In this document: positions 18,861 through 27,576 of the stretch, in pieces
How the letters are laid out: every line of letters starts with the position of its first letter
How positions within the stretch are numbered: position 1 is the first letter of the stretch
Assembly: GCF_009695585.1 (NCBI RefSeq)
Contig: NZ_VUNR01000025.1
Coordinates: 1-45,542, forward strand
Direction: 5' to 3'
Source of the DNA: Anaerovibrio slackiae
Lineage (GTDB): Bacteria > Bacillota > Negativicutes > Selenomonadales > Selenomonadaceae
DNA: 45,542 nt
Position numbers and translations under genes: made by a program
The notes under the pieces: model-generated
What the model saw: the letters and a program-made list of their open reading frames with translations, nothing else
Told to the model about the DNA's origin: nothing
Databases searched by the model: none

Positions 18861-19475
18861 ATGAGAAACATTTCTATAATTGGTTGTGGTGGGCATGCAC
18901 GTTGTGTAGCTAATACTATTTTTTATAATGAAAAAGATGTTCATTTAACTTTTTATGATGAAAATGCAAGAAGTGGTGAGAAAATCTTTGGTGATATAGA
19001 TGTTTTGGGGATGCCATTAGATTTTGATGGTGAACAGCTATTTATTGCTATTGGCGATAATATGGAACGCATGAAATTTGCTCAAAGATATGAACATTAT
19101 TTAAATTTGCATGGAATTAGTATTGTTTCACAATCAGCACATATTGGGAAATTTGTCGATATTGGCTTAGGGAGTTATGTAAGTGAAGGTGCATATATTG
19201 GCCCAGAGGTTGTTATTGGTAAATTTTCCATTATAAATTCCAATGCAGTTGTGGCACATGAGGCTCGTATAGGTAATTTTTCTCATATAAGTGTTAATGC
19301 TACTGTAAGCGGACGTTGTAATATTGGGAATAATGTATTTTTGGGAGGAGGAGCTGTAGTACGCGATAAAGTATCAATTTGTGATTCTGTTGTTATTGGT
19401 GCTGGTGGTGTGGTATGTAAGGATATATCAGAATCGGGAATGTATGTTGGATGTCCCGTTAAAAAAATCAAATAA
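18861..19475 (+). CDS. NeuD/PglD/PerB-type sugar O- or N-acyltransferase
   Basis: A 204-residue protein. The N-terminal Rossmann-like part IIGCGGHARCVANTI is typical of the NeuD/PglD group. A left-handed beta-helix of hexapeptide repeats follows (IGKFVDIGLGSYVSEGAYIG, IGPEVVIGKFSI, GNNVFLGGGAVV) with the catalytic His in VVAHEARIGNFSHI. It directly follows the 4-aminotransferase, so N-acetylation of the new amino group is the likely job, as with PerB or PglD. The ribosome site is weak (AGGTTAA). Confidence 0.8.
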   Translation: MRNISIIGCGGHARCVANTIFYNEKDVHLTFYDENARSGEKIFGDIDVLGMPLDFDGEQLFIAIGDNMERMKFAQRYEHYLNLHGISIVSQSAHIGKFVDIGLGSYVSEGAYIGPEVVIGKFSIINSNAVVAHEARIGNFSHISVNATVSGRCNIGNNVFLGGGAVVRDKVSICDSVVIGAGGVVCKDISESGMYVGCPVKKIK

Positions 19476-19524
19476 ATATAGATGTTTATTCTTTGCGTTA
19501 TTAGGAAAGTGCAGGTTATTTAAT

Positions 19525-20763
19525 GTGAATGAAAAAATATTGGTGGGGATAGATGGTAATGGTTTTAAGACTTGGGGCGGGGGGATAGATTTTATTGCTA
19601 CTATCACTGAGGCGCTGGAGTCTACAGGAAAAGTTCGAACATATTTGTTATTGGATGAAATGAGCGCTGCAGATAAAATTTTTAAATCCATTAAATTTTT
19701 TATAAAGTCAGGATTGAATTTATGTTTAACTATTGAGAATTTCAAAAAATATAAATATGAAAACAGAGAAATAATTGATGGATTTAGAATTTGTACGCCT
19801 AATACAAAGGTTGTTTGTTATAAAACTATCGCTAATAGGTTTTATAATAATTTACAAAAGAAACAGGAACAGTGCTTGGATGAAAATAATGTAAGCATAA
19901 TATTGCCGTCTATACAATGCAAGAAAAGGGATGGAAGTATTGCAAGGATAGGTTATATTTATGATTTTCAACATAAGTATTATCCTGATCTTTTTTCTAA
20001 AGAAGTTTGTGAACAAAGAGATAGAGATTTTGGAGAACAACTTTCTGATAATGATTATGTAATTGTTAATGCAAATGAAGTAAAAAAAGATATATTAAAG
20101 TTTTATCCTAATAATCGTTGCAAAGTTATAGTATTGCCATTTAAACCTTTCCAAAAAGTGGAAGTACCAGCGAATATTGATCTAAAAAAATATGATTTGC
20201 CTAATAAATACTATGTGATATGTAACCAGTTTTGGTTGCATAAGTCACATATAACAGCATTTGAGGCATTAGATGCTTTATATGAATCAGGTACTACAGA
20301 TATACATATAGTTTGTACTGGAAAAATGGAGGATGTTCGCTCTGAAAACTATATAGCAAATTTGAAGGAAAAAGTTGCTAGGATGAAATGCAGAGAGAAT
20401 ATTCATTTTTTAGGATATATACCTAAAAATGACCAGATTGGAATTATGAGAAATTCTATAGGCCTTATTCAGCCTACGCTGTTTGAAGGGGGGCCTGGCG
20501 GGGGAGCAACATATAATGCTTTAGGATTAGGTCTGCCATGTTTGTTGTCAGATATACCAGTCAATAGAGAGGTTGTTGGTTATGAAAATGTTTTCTTTTT
20601 CGAGAAAGAGAACTCTAAGATGCTTGCTGAATTGATGTTGGCGCACCAAAATGATTCTCATGTTGAGGAAAAAGATATAAATATAAAACTAAGTAAAAAT
20701 AAAAAAGAATATGGAGAATTTCTTCTCGATGTTATTAACTCGGTGATTAATACAGGTAAATAA
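19525..20763 (+). CDS. GT4-family glycosyltransferase
   Basis: About 412 residues from GTG 19525. In-frame ATG 19444 would overlap the acyltransferase gene by 32 bp and add an uncharacteristic basic tail. The N terminus KILVGIDGNGFKTWGGGIDF is the GT4 opening loop. The C-terminal domain has YVICNQFWLHKSHITAFEAL, HFLGYIPKNDQIGIMR and the E-x7-E region QPTLFEGGPGGGATYNALGLG. The SDIPVNREV block is common in mannosyl- and rhamnosyltransferase-like enzymes. It is the last enzyme of the locus. Confidence 0.85.
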   Translation: MNEKILVGIDGNGFKTWGGGIDFIATITEALESTGKVRTYLLLDEMSAADKIFKSIKFFIKSGLNLCLTIENFKKYKYENREIIDGFRICTPNTKVVCYKTIANRFYNNLQKKQEQCLDENNVSIILPSIQCKKRDGSIARIGYIYDFQHKYYPDLFSKEVCEQRDRDFGEQLSDNDYVIVNANEVKKDILKFYPNNRCKVIVLPFKPFQKVEVPANIDLKKYDLPNKYYVICNQFWLHKSHITAFEALDALYESGTTDIHIVCTGKMEDVRSENYIANLKEKVARMKCRENIHFLGYIPKNDQIGIMRNSIGLIQPTLFEGGPGGGATYNALGLGLPCLLSDIPVNREVVGYENVFFFEKENSKMLAELMLAHQNDSHVEEKDINIKLSKNKKEYGEFLLDVINSVINTGK

Positions 20764-20813
20764 TAAAACATGGCAAGTAAAGAGAACTGACAACGCTAGA
20801 AGGGGGAGTAGGT

Positions 20814-21671
20814 ATGCCAGAGGATATGTCAGCTTTTTCAACTGTTACCTCATCCAGGATATTGTATACTCCTTCTTCTTTTGCGCGGTTTTCGCTGCTG
20901 CATTTGCAGGAAGCCGGTTCTTTGCAGGCTGTGCAGCCACATACCAGCAGGCGTGAAAAGTTGCAGTCATATTTGTGCTTTGTGGTGTGTCAGGGGAGTG
21001 GCAGGCTGTTTTATGAAAATACGGAGTATTGCTTGTCTGCCGGGGATATGGTGTTTATTGATTGCCGCAAGGGATACAGCCATGTGACTGAGGATGATTT
21101 GTGGTCTCTGCGGTGGTGCCATTTTTATGGCCTTTCGATGCCGGATATTTATGCGAAGTACAGGGAGCGTGGAGGCAAGGCTGTTTTTCATCCTGATGAT
21201 GCCGGGGCGATTGAGGGCATTTTGTCCGGTTTATATGACCTGGCTTCCTCGTCTGACTATGTCCGTGATATGCGCATCAATGAGAAGCTGAATGAGCTTT
21301 TGACTATTCTGATGGAGCAGTCATGGCATCAGGAAGTGGCTGTTGCCTCTAAGAAGCGCATGGAGCTGAACGAGATAAAAAAGTATCTGGACGAAAACTA
21401 TGGCAGGAAGGTATCGCTGGAAGACCTGGCTAATAAGTTTTTTGTGAGCAAGTGCTATTTGTCCAGGATTTTTAAGGACAGCTATGGCTTCACCGTAAAC
21501 AAATACATTTTATTTAAGCGGATTACGGAAGCAAAGCGGCTTTTGCGGTTTTCGGCTAAAAATGTGGATGAGATTGCAGATTCCGTGGGGATGAATGATG
21601 CAAATTATTTTAGCCGGATGTTTCGCAAGGTAGAAGGCATGAGCCCCAGTGAGTACAGGAAAAGATGGTAA
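20814..21671 (+). CDS. AraC-family transcriptional regulator
   Basis: A 285-residue protein with an N-terminal cupin-like sensor domain (SRREKLQSYLCFVVCQGSGRL, CLSAGDMVFIDCRKGYSH). The C-terminal double helix-turn-helix spans ~185-285 (KYLDENYGRKVSLEDLANKFFVSKCYLSRIFKDSYG, VDEIADSVGMNDANYFSRMFRKVEGMSPSEYRK). ATG 20814 follows GGGGGAG. Base composition returns to chromosomal values here. It closes the polysaccharide locus and might regulate it or sense a sugar; the ligand is unknown. Confidence 0.9.
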   Translation: MPEDMSAFSTVTSSRILYTPSSFARFSLLHLQEAGSLQAVQPHTSRREKLQSYLCFVVCQGSGRLFYENTEYCLSAGDMVFIDCRKGYSHVTEDDLWSLRWCHFYGLSMPDIYAKYRERGGKAVFHPDDAGAIEGILSGLYDLASSSDYVRDMRINEKLNELLTILMEQSWHQEVAVASKKRMELNEIKKYLDENYGRKVSLEDLANKFFVSKCYLSRIFKDSYGFTVNKYILFKRITEAKRLLRFSAKNVDEIADSVGMNDANYFSRMFRKVEGMSPSEYRKRW

Positions 21672-21686
21672 GTATTATTTAGCGTA

Positions 21687-21733
21687 AAAATGGCTGCAGC
21701 TTGATGAATAAATCATCAAGCTACAGCCATTTT
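21687..21733. terminator. Strong hairpin terminator after the AraC gene
   Basis: AAAATGGCTG-c-AGCTTGATGA pairs with TCATCAAGCT-a-CAGCCATTTT around a short AT loop, giving about 20 paired bases with one mismatch. A and T runs lie at both ends, so it can work in either direction. It separates the polysaccharide locus from the converging nuclease gene. Confidence 0.85.
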
Positions 21734-21824
21734 GAACAAATATAGTGTTGACTTCATCAGTTATAAAACTTCTAAATCATGCATTGTTCTATATTTGATA
21801 TAGTTAATCATCGTTTCGCTGTTG

Positions 21825-22601
21825 TTATAATGGTTTTGCGATGGCAGCCAGCTCCTCTTGTGAATAATATCCAGAGGACTGCAGTGCTTGCAAGGTCACA
21901 ATGCCTTGGGTGAGCAGTTTGCGTGCAGAGTTAATTCGTTCACGAGCCTCGCCAATGGTTATGCCACGGGCCTCGCCGGCTTCCAGCAGGGCTTCTCGTT
22001 CTTCTTTTTCGTTCCATTCAAAACCAAACATATTGATCACCTCACTTTCGTTGTACTGAAGGTAGTCTTTCATAACATTGTTGTCAATGCAGTATATGAT
22101 GGTGTCCCTGACAGCCTCATCAATAGCAAGCCCCTGCTGCCTAAGCAGCTTGTAGTGGTTGGAAAAAGTGCTGTACTCCCTGAGGGGCTTGCAGATGCTT
22201 TTCAAGGCTTCGCTTTTGCCGGTTGCCAGGTTGTAAACATGGACAATGAGTTCCAGTTTGTTCGAGGGAGCCTTGAAGGCATCACTTAATTTCAGGATTT
22301 TGCGTTCAAAGCTGGTATCGTCACCATCATAAAATACGTAGAATTCAGGAGCAGGAATCTGTATCAGCGAGCTGCTGTACATTTTCCGCTTTTCAGGTTC
22401 CAGATAAATCTTGAAAAGTTCAGTCACATAGTTCAGCAATCTGACTGGCATGTTGGGGTTGAGGGTGGTCTGGTGCTCAAATAATGATTTTTGAAAAATG
22501 CTTTCAATAATACAGACGAAAAAATATTCTACAAACATTATATCACTTTTTAGACAGAAAGGGAATATTTTTTTGGAGAAAATATGATCATTGCGTAGCA
22601 A
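21825..22601 (-). pseudogene. Rpn-type nuclease/transposase, 5'-truncated
   Basis: The open frame is 258 codons, but recognisable family sequence begins only at SLFEHQTTLNPNMPVRLLNYVTEL, about 35 residues in. The preceding hydrophobic stretch (MFVEYFFVCIIESIFQ) does not resemble the usual N terminus. The family normally has about 60 residues before this point. The rest is intact: VFYDGDDTSFERKILKLSDAF, LELIVHVYNLATGKSEAL, MKDYLQYNESEVINMFGFEW and the C-terminal YYSQEELAAIA. It is probably a truncated copy that may still be expressed. Confidence 0.65.
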
Positions 22602-22721
22602 AGTTTGTAAAAAATCATAAAATATGTAGAAAATTTTATGGAATGATGTTATAATGATGAAATGTAATAGGTGAAATGGGCTATTTTTACATAAATAAAG
22701 CTTGTATGTGGAGGTATACTT

Positions 22722-23888
22722 GTGGGAATTGATTTTGCAGATTTAGATGAAGGCCTTGATGCCGTAATTAAAGTTGTTGGTGTGGGCGGTGGCGGCAACA
22801 ATGCCGTAAACTGCATGGTCTCCTCTGGGGTACAGGGGGTGGAGTTTATCGCCATCAATACAGATGCAGAAGTGCTGGATGAGTCGCTGGCTCCTGTCCG
22901 CCTGCAGATTGGCAGGAAGGCAACCGAGGGCAAGGGCGCAGGTGCCAGGCCGGAGGTAGGCGAGAAGGCTGCCGAGGAGAACCGGGACGAGATCAAGGCT
23001 GCCCTTGAGGGAGCTGATATGGTGTTTATTGCTGCCGGTATGGGCGGCGGTACTGGTACAGGTGCGGCTCCTATCGTGGCGGAGTGCGCCAAGGAGCTGG
23101 GGGCTCTGACTGTGGCAGTTGTTACCCGTCCTTTTGGCTTCGAGGGCCTGATGCGCAAGCGCCGTGCCGAGGCCGGTGTGGCGAAGCTGGCTGAGCGTGT
23201 GGACAGTATCATCACCATCCCGAATGAGAAGCTGCTGGAGATTATTGACCGCAGCACTCCTTTTACCGAGGCATTCCGCATTGTGGATGATGTGCTGCGC
23301 CAGGGCGTACAGAGTATTTCTGACCTGATTAATGTACCGGGCTTTGTAAATCTTGATTTTGCTGATGTGCAGGCTATCATGAGCAATGCCGGCCCTGCCC
23401 TGATGGGTATCGGCGAGGCTTCCGGCGATGGTGCGCCTCTGTCTGCTGTGAAGGCAGCTGTGGAGTCCCCTCTGCTGGAGGTTTCCGTGCAGGGTGCCCG
23501 TGGCGTTATCATGAACTTTACCGGTGCATCTGACCGCCTGAGCATGGCGGAGCTGAATGAGGCCAGCCTTGCCATTACGGAGGCTGCCCACAAGGATGCC
23601 AACATCATCTGGGGTGTGGCTACGGATGACAGCCTGGGGGATGTGGTTCGCGTGACTGTTATTGCCACTGATTTTGAGGGACGTCAGGGTGCTTCCGCAC
23701 CGGCTCCTTCTGCCAACCAGTTCTTTGGCAGCCCCGCCGGTAATGCCGGTGCAGCAGCAGCCCAGCCGTCCGCTCCGGGAATGCGCAGCTCCACCTTTGG
23801 CAACGACCCGAACCGCGGCATGCCAAATCAGGATTTCTTTACTGTTAATAACATTGATATTCCTGTCTGGATGCGCAAGAATAACTAA
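22722..23888 (+). CDS. ftsZ: Cell-division GTPase FtsZ
   Basis: A 388-residue tubulin homologue beginning with GTG 22722 behind [21 protein letters not shown] opens the GTPase domain, [15 protein letters not shown] is the tubulin signature (~107-114), and RPFGFEG and [17 protein letters not shown] are conserved. After an Ala/Pro/Ser-rich linker (~325-375) it ends with the conserved membrane-anchor-binding peptide [11 protein letters not shown]. It polymerises into the division ring. It stands alone here, without ftsA or other dcw genes, followed by its own terminator. A -10 TATAAT at 22650-22655 is the likely promoter. Confidence 0.97.
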   Translation: MGIDFADLDEGLDAVIKVVGVGGGGNNAVNCMVSSGVQGVEFIAINTDAEVLDESLAPVRLQIGRKATEGKGAGARPEVGEKAAEENRDEIKAALEGADMVFIAAGMGGGTGTGAAPIVAECAKELGALTVAVVTRPFGFEGLMRKRRAEAGVAKLAERVDSIITIPNEKLLEIIDRSTPFTEAFRIVDDVLRQGVQSISDLINVPGFVNLDFADVQAIMSNAGPALMGIGEASGDGAPLSAVKAAVESPLLEVSVQGARGVIMNFTGASDRLSMAELNEASLAITEAAHKDANIIWGVATDDSLGDVVRVTVIATDFEGRQGASAPAPSANQFFGSPAGNAGAAAAQPSAPGMRSSTFGNDPNRGMPNQDFFTVNNIDIPVWMRKNN

Positions 23889-23910
23889 TTCATTACTTTG
23901 AGCAATCTGA

Positions 23911-23945
23911 AAATCCTGTAGGGGTGCCTACAGGATTTTCTTTTA
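23911..23945 (+). terminator. Rho-independent terminator of ftsZ
   Basis: AAATCCTGTAGG (23911-23922) pairs with CCTACAGGATTTT after a short loop and is followed by TTTTCTTTT. It lies about 20 bp after the ftsZ stop codon. Confidence 0.9.
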
Positions 23946-24030
23946 AAAGCATTGCGTATTTATGATTGCATATTACTATAGTAATATGCTGGTTTGCAGG
24001 TGTTCAGGCTTTTTGATTGAGGTGAGGCTG

Positions 24031-25068
24031 ATGCGGAGATATACGGTTTTGCTGGTGGTTTCCTTTGTAATAATGTTGCTGGTGATTACCGGTACTATGT
24101 ATATATCAGGAACGGGCAGTGACAGGGACAGCGGCAGGAAGCTGCTGGGGGAGATTACGGTCTATACGACGCTGCCGACGGAAAACGTGACTTATCTGGC
24201 AGAGGAATATGAGAAGCTCCACAAGATACAGGTGAATTTTGTGCCTTTGTCCGAGCAGGAGCTGGAACAGCGGCTCAGGGAGCCGGGCAAGGCTGATATG
24301 GTGCTGGCGGATAGCAGGCTGCTGCGCCGGGCGGCAGGCCAGGGCTGGCTGGTGCCGTATGTGTCGGAGCATAGTGATGCGGTAGCCGGGAATCTCAAGG
24401 ATGCCGGGGATTTTTGGATAGGTACCTGGTATGACCCGGTGGTGTTCTGTATCAACAGGGACTATATGCAGCGGAATGCCCGTCTGCCCCTGGGGTGGCG
24501 TGACTTGTCGGAGGCAAAGGGGATGCGCATCGGGATTACGGATTTTCTGGCGGCGGACAGCTCCGCCAACCTGTATTTTTTCCTGATTGCCCAGTTTGGG
24601 GAGCAGGGAACGCTGGATTTGCTGAAAAAAATCCATCCAAACGTGGTGCAGTATGCCAAGTATCTGTCCACGCCTGTCCGCATGGCAGGCATGGGGGAGG
24701 TTGACCTGACGGTGGCGGTGCAGAGCGAGGTGCTCCGCTATATAGATGATGGCTATCCGCTGAAAATCATCCAGCCGGAGGAAGGCACTGCCTATACCCT
24801 GATTGGCACCGGCATTTTGCTGCATGCCCCTCATGGGGAGCAGGCCAGGAAGTTTGCTGACTGGCTGCTGACGGATGAGGCGCTGCTGGTGCTGCAGAGC
24901 AATAAATTTTACTTTGTGCCTGCCAATCCTGCCACCCTGGCCTACAAGCGGCTGGCGGTGAGGAATCCTGTGCTGTTCAACCAGCTGGCGGATTTTCCAA
25001 AGGAAAAGCGGCAGGAGCTTCTTGACAGGTGGGTGAAGCAGGTGCGCCTTGCCAGCGACAGCAATTAG
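24031..25068 (+). CDS. Ferric-type ABC transporter substrate-binding protein, orphan
   Basis: A 345-residue protein exported through an N-terminal hydrophobic helix (residues ~5-25, no lipobox cysteine). The type-2 periplasmic binding fold is recognisable: ITVYTTLPTENVTYLAEEYEKLHKIQVNFVPLS, KADMVLADSRLLRRAA, WYDPVVFCINRD and GTGILLHAPHGEQARKFADWLL, as in AfuA/FutA-like iron-binding proteins. ATG 24031 lies behind GAGGTGAGG; an earlier ATG at 23962 lacks a ribosome site. No permease or ATPase gene is adjacent, so it may supply a distant transporter or act as a sensor. Confidence 0.75.
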   Translation: MRRYTVLLVVSFVIMLLVITGTMYISGTGSDRDSGRKLLGEITVYTTLPTENVTYLAEEYEKLHKIQVNFVPLSEQELEQRLREPGKADMVLADSRLLRRAAGQGWLVPYVSEHSDAVAGNLKDAGDFWIGTWYDPVVFCINRDYMQRNARLPLGWRDLSEAKGMRIGITDFLAADSSANLYFFLIAQFGEQGTLDLLKKIHPNVVQYAKYLSTPVRMAGMGEVDLTVAVQSEVLRYIDDGYPLKIIQPEEGTAYTLIGTGILLHAPHGEQARKFADWLLTDEALLVLQSNKFYFVPANPATLAYKRLAVRNPVLFNQLADFPKEKRQELLDRWVKQVRLASDSN

Positions 25069-25186
25069 TAGTTGTTGACAATAACTGGCTGCTGGCGTAT
25101 GAGCAAGCTGCTGGCGAATAAATACATTGCGGATGAATGTGATAGTGAGCATATAACCCGGCACAGCCGGGGAAGGAGGATATAGA

Positions 25187-26515
25187 TTGAAAGCAGGTTT
25201 TATTAGTCTGGGCTGTTCCAAAAATCTCGTGGATACGGAGGTTATGCTGGGGATTTTGCGGCAGAATGGATATGAGCTGGTGAATGAGGCGGCGGAGGCG
25301 GATGTGCTGATTGTCAATACCTGTGCCTTTATTGAGTCTGCCAAGGAGGAGTCCATCACTACTGTCCTGACCATGGCGGAGTACAAGGAGCCGGGCAAGG
25401 GCAGGTGCAAATCCCTGATTATTGCCGGTTGCCTGGGGCAGCGGTACGGGCAGGAGCTTTTGGATGATTTGCCGGAGGCTGATGGCATTATCGGTACCGG
25501 CTCCTGGCATCGCATTATGGAAGCCATTGAGGAAACGCTGGCTGGCAACCGGGTGGTTATCAACAGGGAAAATGAGATTATTTATGATGCTTCTGTGCCC
25601 CGGATTCCTACTACGCCGTCTTATACTGCCTATGTAAAGATTGCGGAAGGGTGCAATAACCGCTGTGCCTTCTGCGCGATTCCCCTCATCAGGGGCAGGT
25701 ACAGGAGCCGCAGCGTTGAGGATATCCGTCAGGAAGTGGAGGTCCTGGTGGCAAAGGGCGTCAGGGAAATCGTGCTGATTGCCCAGGATACTACCAACTA
25801 CGGCCATGATATCTATGGTGAGCCAAGCCTGGCGCGGCTTTTGAAGGAGCTTTGCCGGATTGAGGGCATCAAGTGGCTGCGTACCCTGTACAGCTATCCG
25901 AAATTCTTTACGGATGAGCTGATTGAGGTGATTGCCAGTGAGGAAAAGCTGGTGAAATACGTGGATATTCCTTTGCAGCATGCCAATGATGAAATCCTTC
26001 GTGCCATGCACAGGCCTGATACCAAGGCGGAGGTGACTGCCCTTTTGCAGAAGCTGCGGGAGCGTATTCCGGGCGTGGTTATCCGCTCTACCTTCATTGT
26101 GGGCTTTCCGGGGGAGACCGATGCCCAGTATCAGGAGCTGAAGGAGTTCTTGCAGCAGCAGCGGTTTGACCATGTGGGGATTTTTACTTATTCCCGGGAG
26201 GAGGATACGGCAGCCGCAGAGATGGAGGGCCAGGTGCCTGAGGAGGTCATGCAGGACCGCTATCATGATTTGAAGGCTACCCAGAGCCTGATTTCCCAGC
26301 AGCTGAATGAGGCGCTGGAGGGCCAGGTGCTGGAGGTGCTGGTGGAAGGCCGCACGGAGGACGGGATGCCTTATGGCCGCTCTTATCGTCAGGCTGATGA
26401 TGTGGATGACAGCATCTATATCGAGGATGACAGGACCAGCCAGGTGGGTGATATGGTGAAGGTGCGGATTTTGCAGGGCTTTACCGAGGACCTGGTGGGC
26501 GAGCTGGTGCGATAA
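25187..26515 (+). CDS. rimO: Ribosomal protein S12 methylthiotransferase RimO
   Basis: A 442-residue enzyme starting with TTG 25187 behind GGAAGGAGG, confirmed by the family start MKAGFISLGCSKNLVDTEVMLG. The N-terminal Fe-S domain has cysteines in SLGCSKN, VNTCAFI and IAGCLGQ. The radical-SAM motif CNNRCAFC is at ~156-163. A TRAM domain ends the protein (EVLVEGRTEDG, KVRILQGFTEDLVGEL). It adds a methylthio group to an aspartate of ribosomal protein S12. The length is normal for the family. Confidence 0.96.
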   Translation: MKAGFISLGCSKNLVDTEVMLGILRQNGYELVNEAAEADVLIVNTCAFIESAKEESITTVLTMAEYKEPGKGRCKSLIIAGCLGQRYGQELLDDLPEADGIIGTGSWHRIMEAIEETLAGNRVVINRENEIIYDASVPRIPTTPSYTAYVKIAEGCNNRCAFCAIPLIRGRYRSRSVEDIRQEVEVLVAKGVREIVLIAQDTTNYGHDIYGEPSLARLLKELCRIEGIKWLRTLYSYPKFFTDELIEVIASEEKLVKYVDIPLQHANDEILRAMHRPDTKAEVTALLQKLRERIPGVVIRSTFIVGFPGETDAQYQELKEFLQQQRFDHVGIFTYSREEDTAAAEMEGQVPEEVMQDRYHDLKATQSLISQQLNEALEGQVLEVLVEGRTEDGMPYGRSYRQADDVDDSIYIEDDRTSQVGDMVKVRILQGFTEDLVGELVR

Positions 26516-26619
26516 GGTTTTTTAATCTGATTTTAACTTGTTTCTCAGCATTTTTTCATGGAGGAACTGTATAAATATACTCGTCAATGGATATTGATAG
26601 AGAGAGGATGATATTGACT

Positions 26620-27369
26620 ATGAACGTAAAAAAATATCTTTTGAATGGAATATTGTCTGTATGCGTGGCATCGGCACTGTTTGGTGCTGTGCCGGGGGTG
26701 GCAGGTGCCGAGGAAGCGGCAGCTGGCGGAGAGCTGGTGCCTCAGACGCAGCAGGAGCCGGTGGTGTTTACCTACAAGCATACCAGCGCCCGCTATGGAT
26801 ATAGCATTCTCTGCCCGGTTCAGCCGAAGATTATTCCTGCCAGTGCCTACAATCCGGGGGATAAGGGAGAGGTAATGCTCTTTGCCGGCACCTATGACAA
26901 TATCAAAAAGGGCTGGATTATCTGCATTAATGGCTATGATGACAAGGTGATTCCTGAGAATATCGGCACCATGCCTGAGGAGGAGGCAAAGCCGTTTTTG
27001 CAGAATTTTGCTGCTACCTACGGGCTTGCCTATGCCCAGATTGTGGAGATTCCGAACCGCAACGATGATGGCAGCGAGGCTGAGGGATGCCGCTACGGTA
27101 TCTGCGGCCCTACGGCAACTGAGGTTGAGGTGGACAGCGATGGCGATGGGGTGATGGACTCCGTGGCTGTGGCTGAGAACCAGATGATGAAGCTGTTCGT
27201 GCCTGGGCAGTATGGCGGCCATTTTGTGCTGGGGCTGATTGAGGAAAAGGGACTGACCAAGAAGAATGTGGAGGAATTCATGAATGCCGGGCTTTATACC
27301 CTGCAGCAGTGGCCGACTTCCGGCTATGATAAGGCAAAGGCTGATGCCGGGAAAAAGGACAAGAAGTAA
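26620..27369 (+). CDS. Secreted protein of unknown function
   Basis: A 249-residue protein with a clear Sec signal peptide (MNVKKYLLNGILSVCVASAL, likely cleavage after VAGA near residue 31). The mature part contains YKHTSARYGYSILCPVQPKIIPAS and later VEVDSDGDGVMDSVAVAENQMMKLF, which resembles a calcium-binding DxDxDG-type loop. A Lys/Asp-rich tail closes it. In-frame ATGs at 26587 and 26608 are possible earlier starts. I do not recognise a named family. It stands between rimO and htpG with its own terminator. Confidence 0.65.
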   Translation: MNVKKYLLNGILSVCVASALFGAVPGVAGAEEAAAGGELVPQTQQEPVVFTYKHTSARYGYSILCPVQPKIIPASAYNPGDKGEVMLFAGTYDNIKKGWIICINGYDDKVIPENIGTMPEEEAKPFLQNFAATYGLAYAQIVEIPNRNDDGSEAEGCRYGICGPTATEVEVDSDGDGVMDSVAVAENQMMKLFVPGQYGGHFVLGLIEEKGLTKKNVEEFMNAGLYTLQQWPTSGYDKAKADAGKKDKK

Positions 27370-27387
27370 ACATAATAGTGATGATGC

Positions 27388-27446
27388 TGCTGCCGTGGCC
27401 ATGATGTGTATTTGTATTGCATGATGGCTGCGGCAGTTTTTTTTAG
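27388..27446 (+). terminator. Hairpin terminator after the secreted-protein gene
   Basis: CTGCCGTGGCCATGATG pairs imperfectly with CATGATGGCTGCGGCAG and is followed by eight T. It insulates the htpG promoter region. Confidence 0.75.
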
Positions 27447-27454
27447 TTTGCCTA

Positions 27455-27483
27455 TTGATTTTTTTGACTTTTTGATGTATTAT
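27455..27483 (+). promoter_or_regulatory. htpG promoter
   Basis: TTGATT (27455-27460) and TATTAT (27478-27483) are spaced 17 bp apart. The overlapping TATACT at 27481 is an alternative -10. The start point would fall just before the CIRCE operator. Confidence 0.6.
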
Positions 27484-27495
27484 ACTTTTTGTAGC

Positions 27496-27522
27496 TTGGC
27501 ACTCACCATGTCAGAGTGCTAA
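27496..27522 (+). promoter_or_regulatory. CIRCE operator (HrcA-binding inverted repeat) of htpG
   Basis: TTGGCACTC (27496-27504), nine bases, then GAGTGCTAA (27514-27522). This matches the CIRCE consensus TTAGCACTC-N9-GAGTGCTAA with one change. It lies between the promoter and the htpG start, where HrcA blocks transcription until heat shock. Confidence 0.92.
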
Positions 27523-27576
27523 CAGGCTATAATAACTTGTTTAAAGTAAATTTACATAAAAAGGAGATAATTTTTT

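Noticed and set aside
22649-23668. Long open frames antisense to ftsZ, and likewise antisense to rimO, htpG, nptA, yeiH-like, purF and purD
   Set aside because: The opposite strand carries unmistakable core genes; these frames arise from codon bias and have no family motifs.
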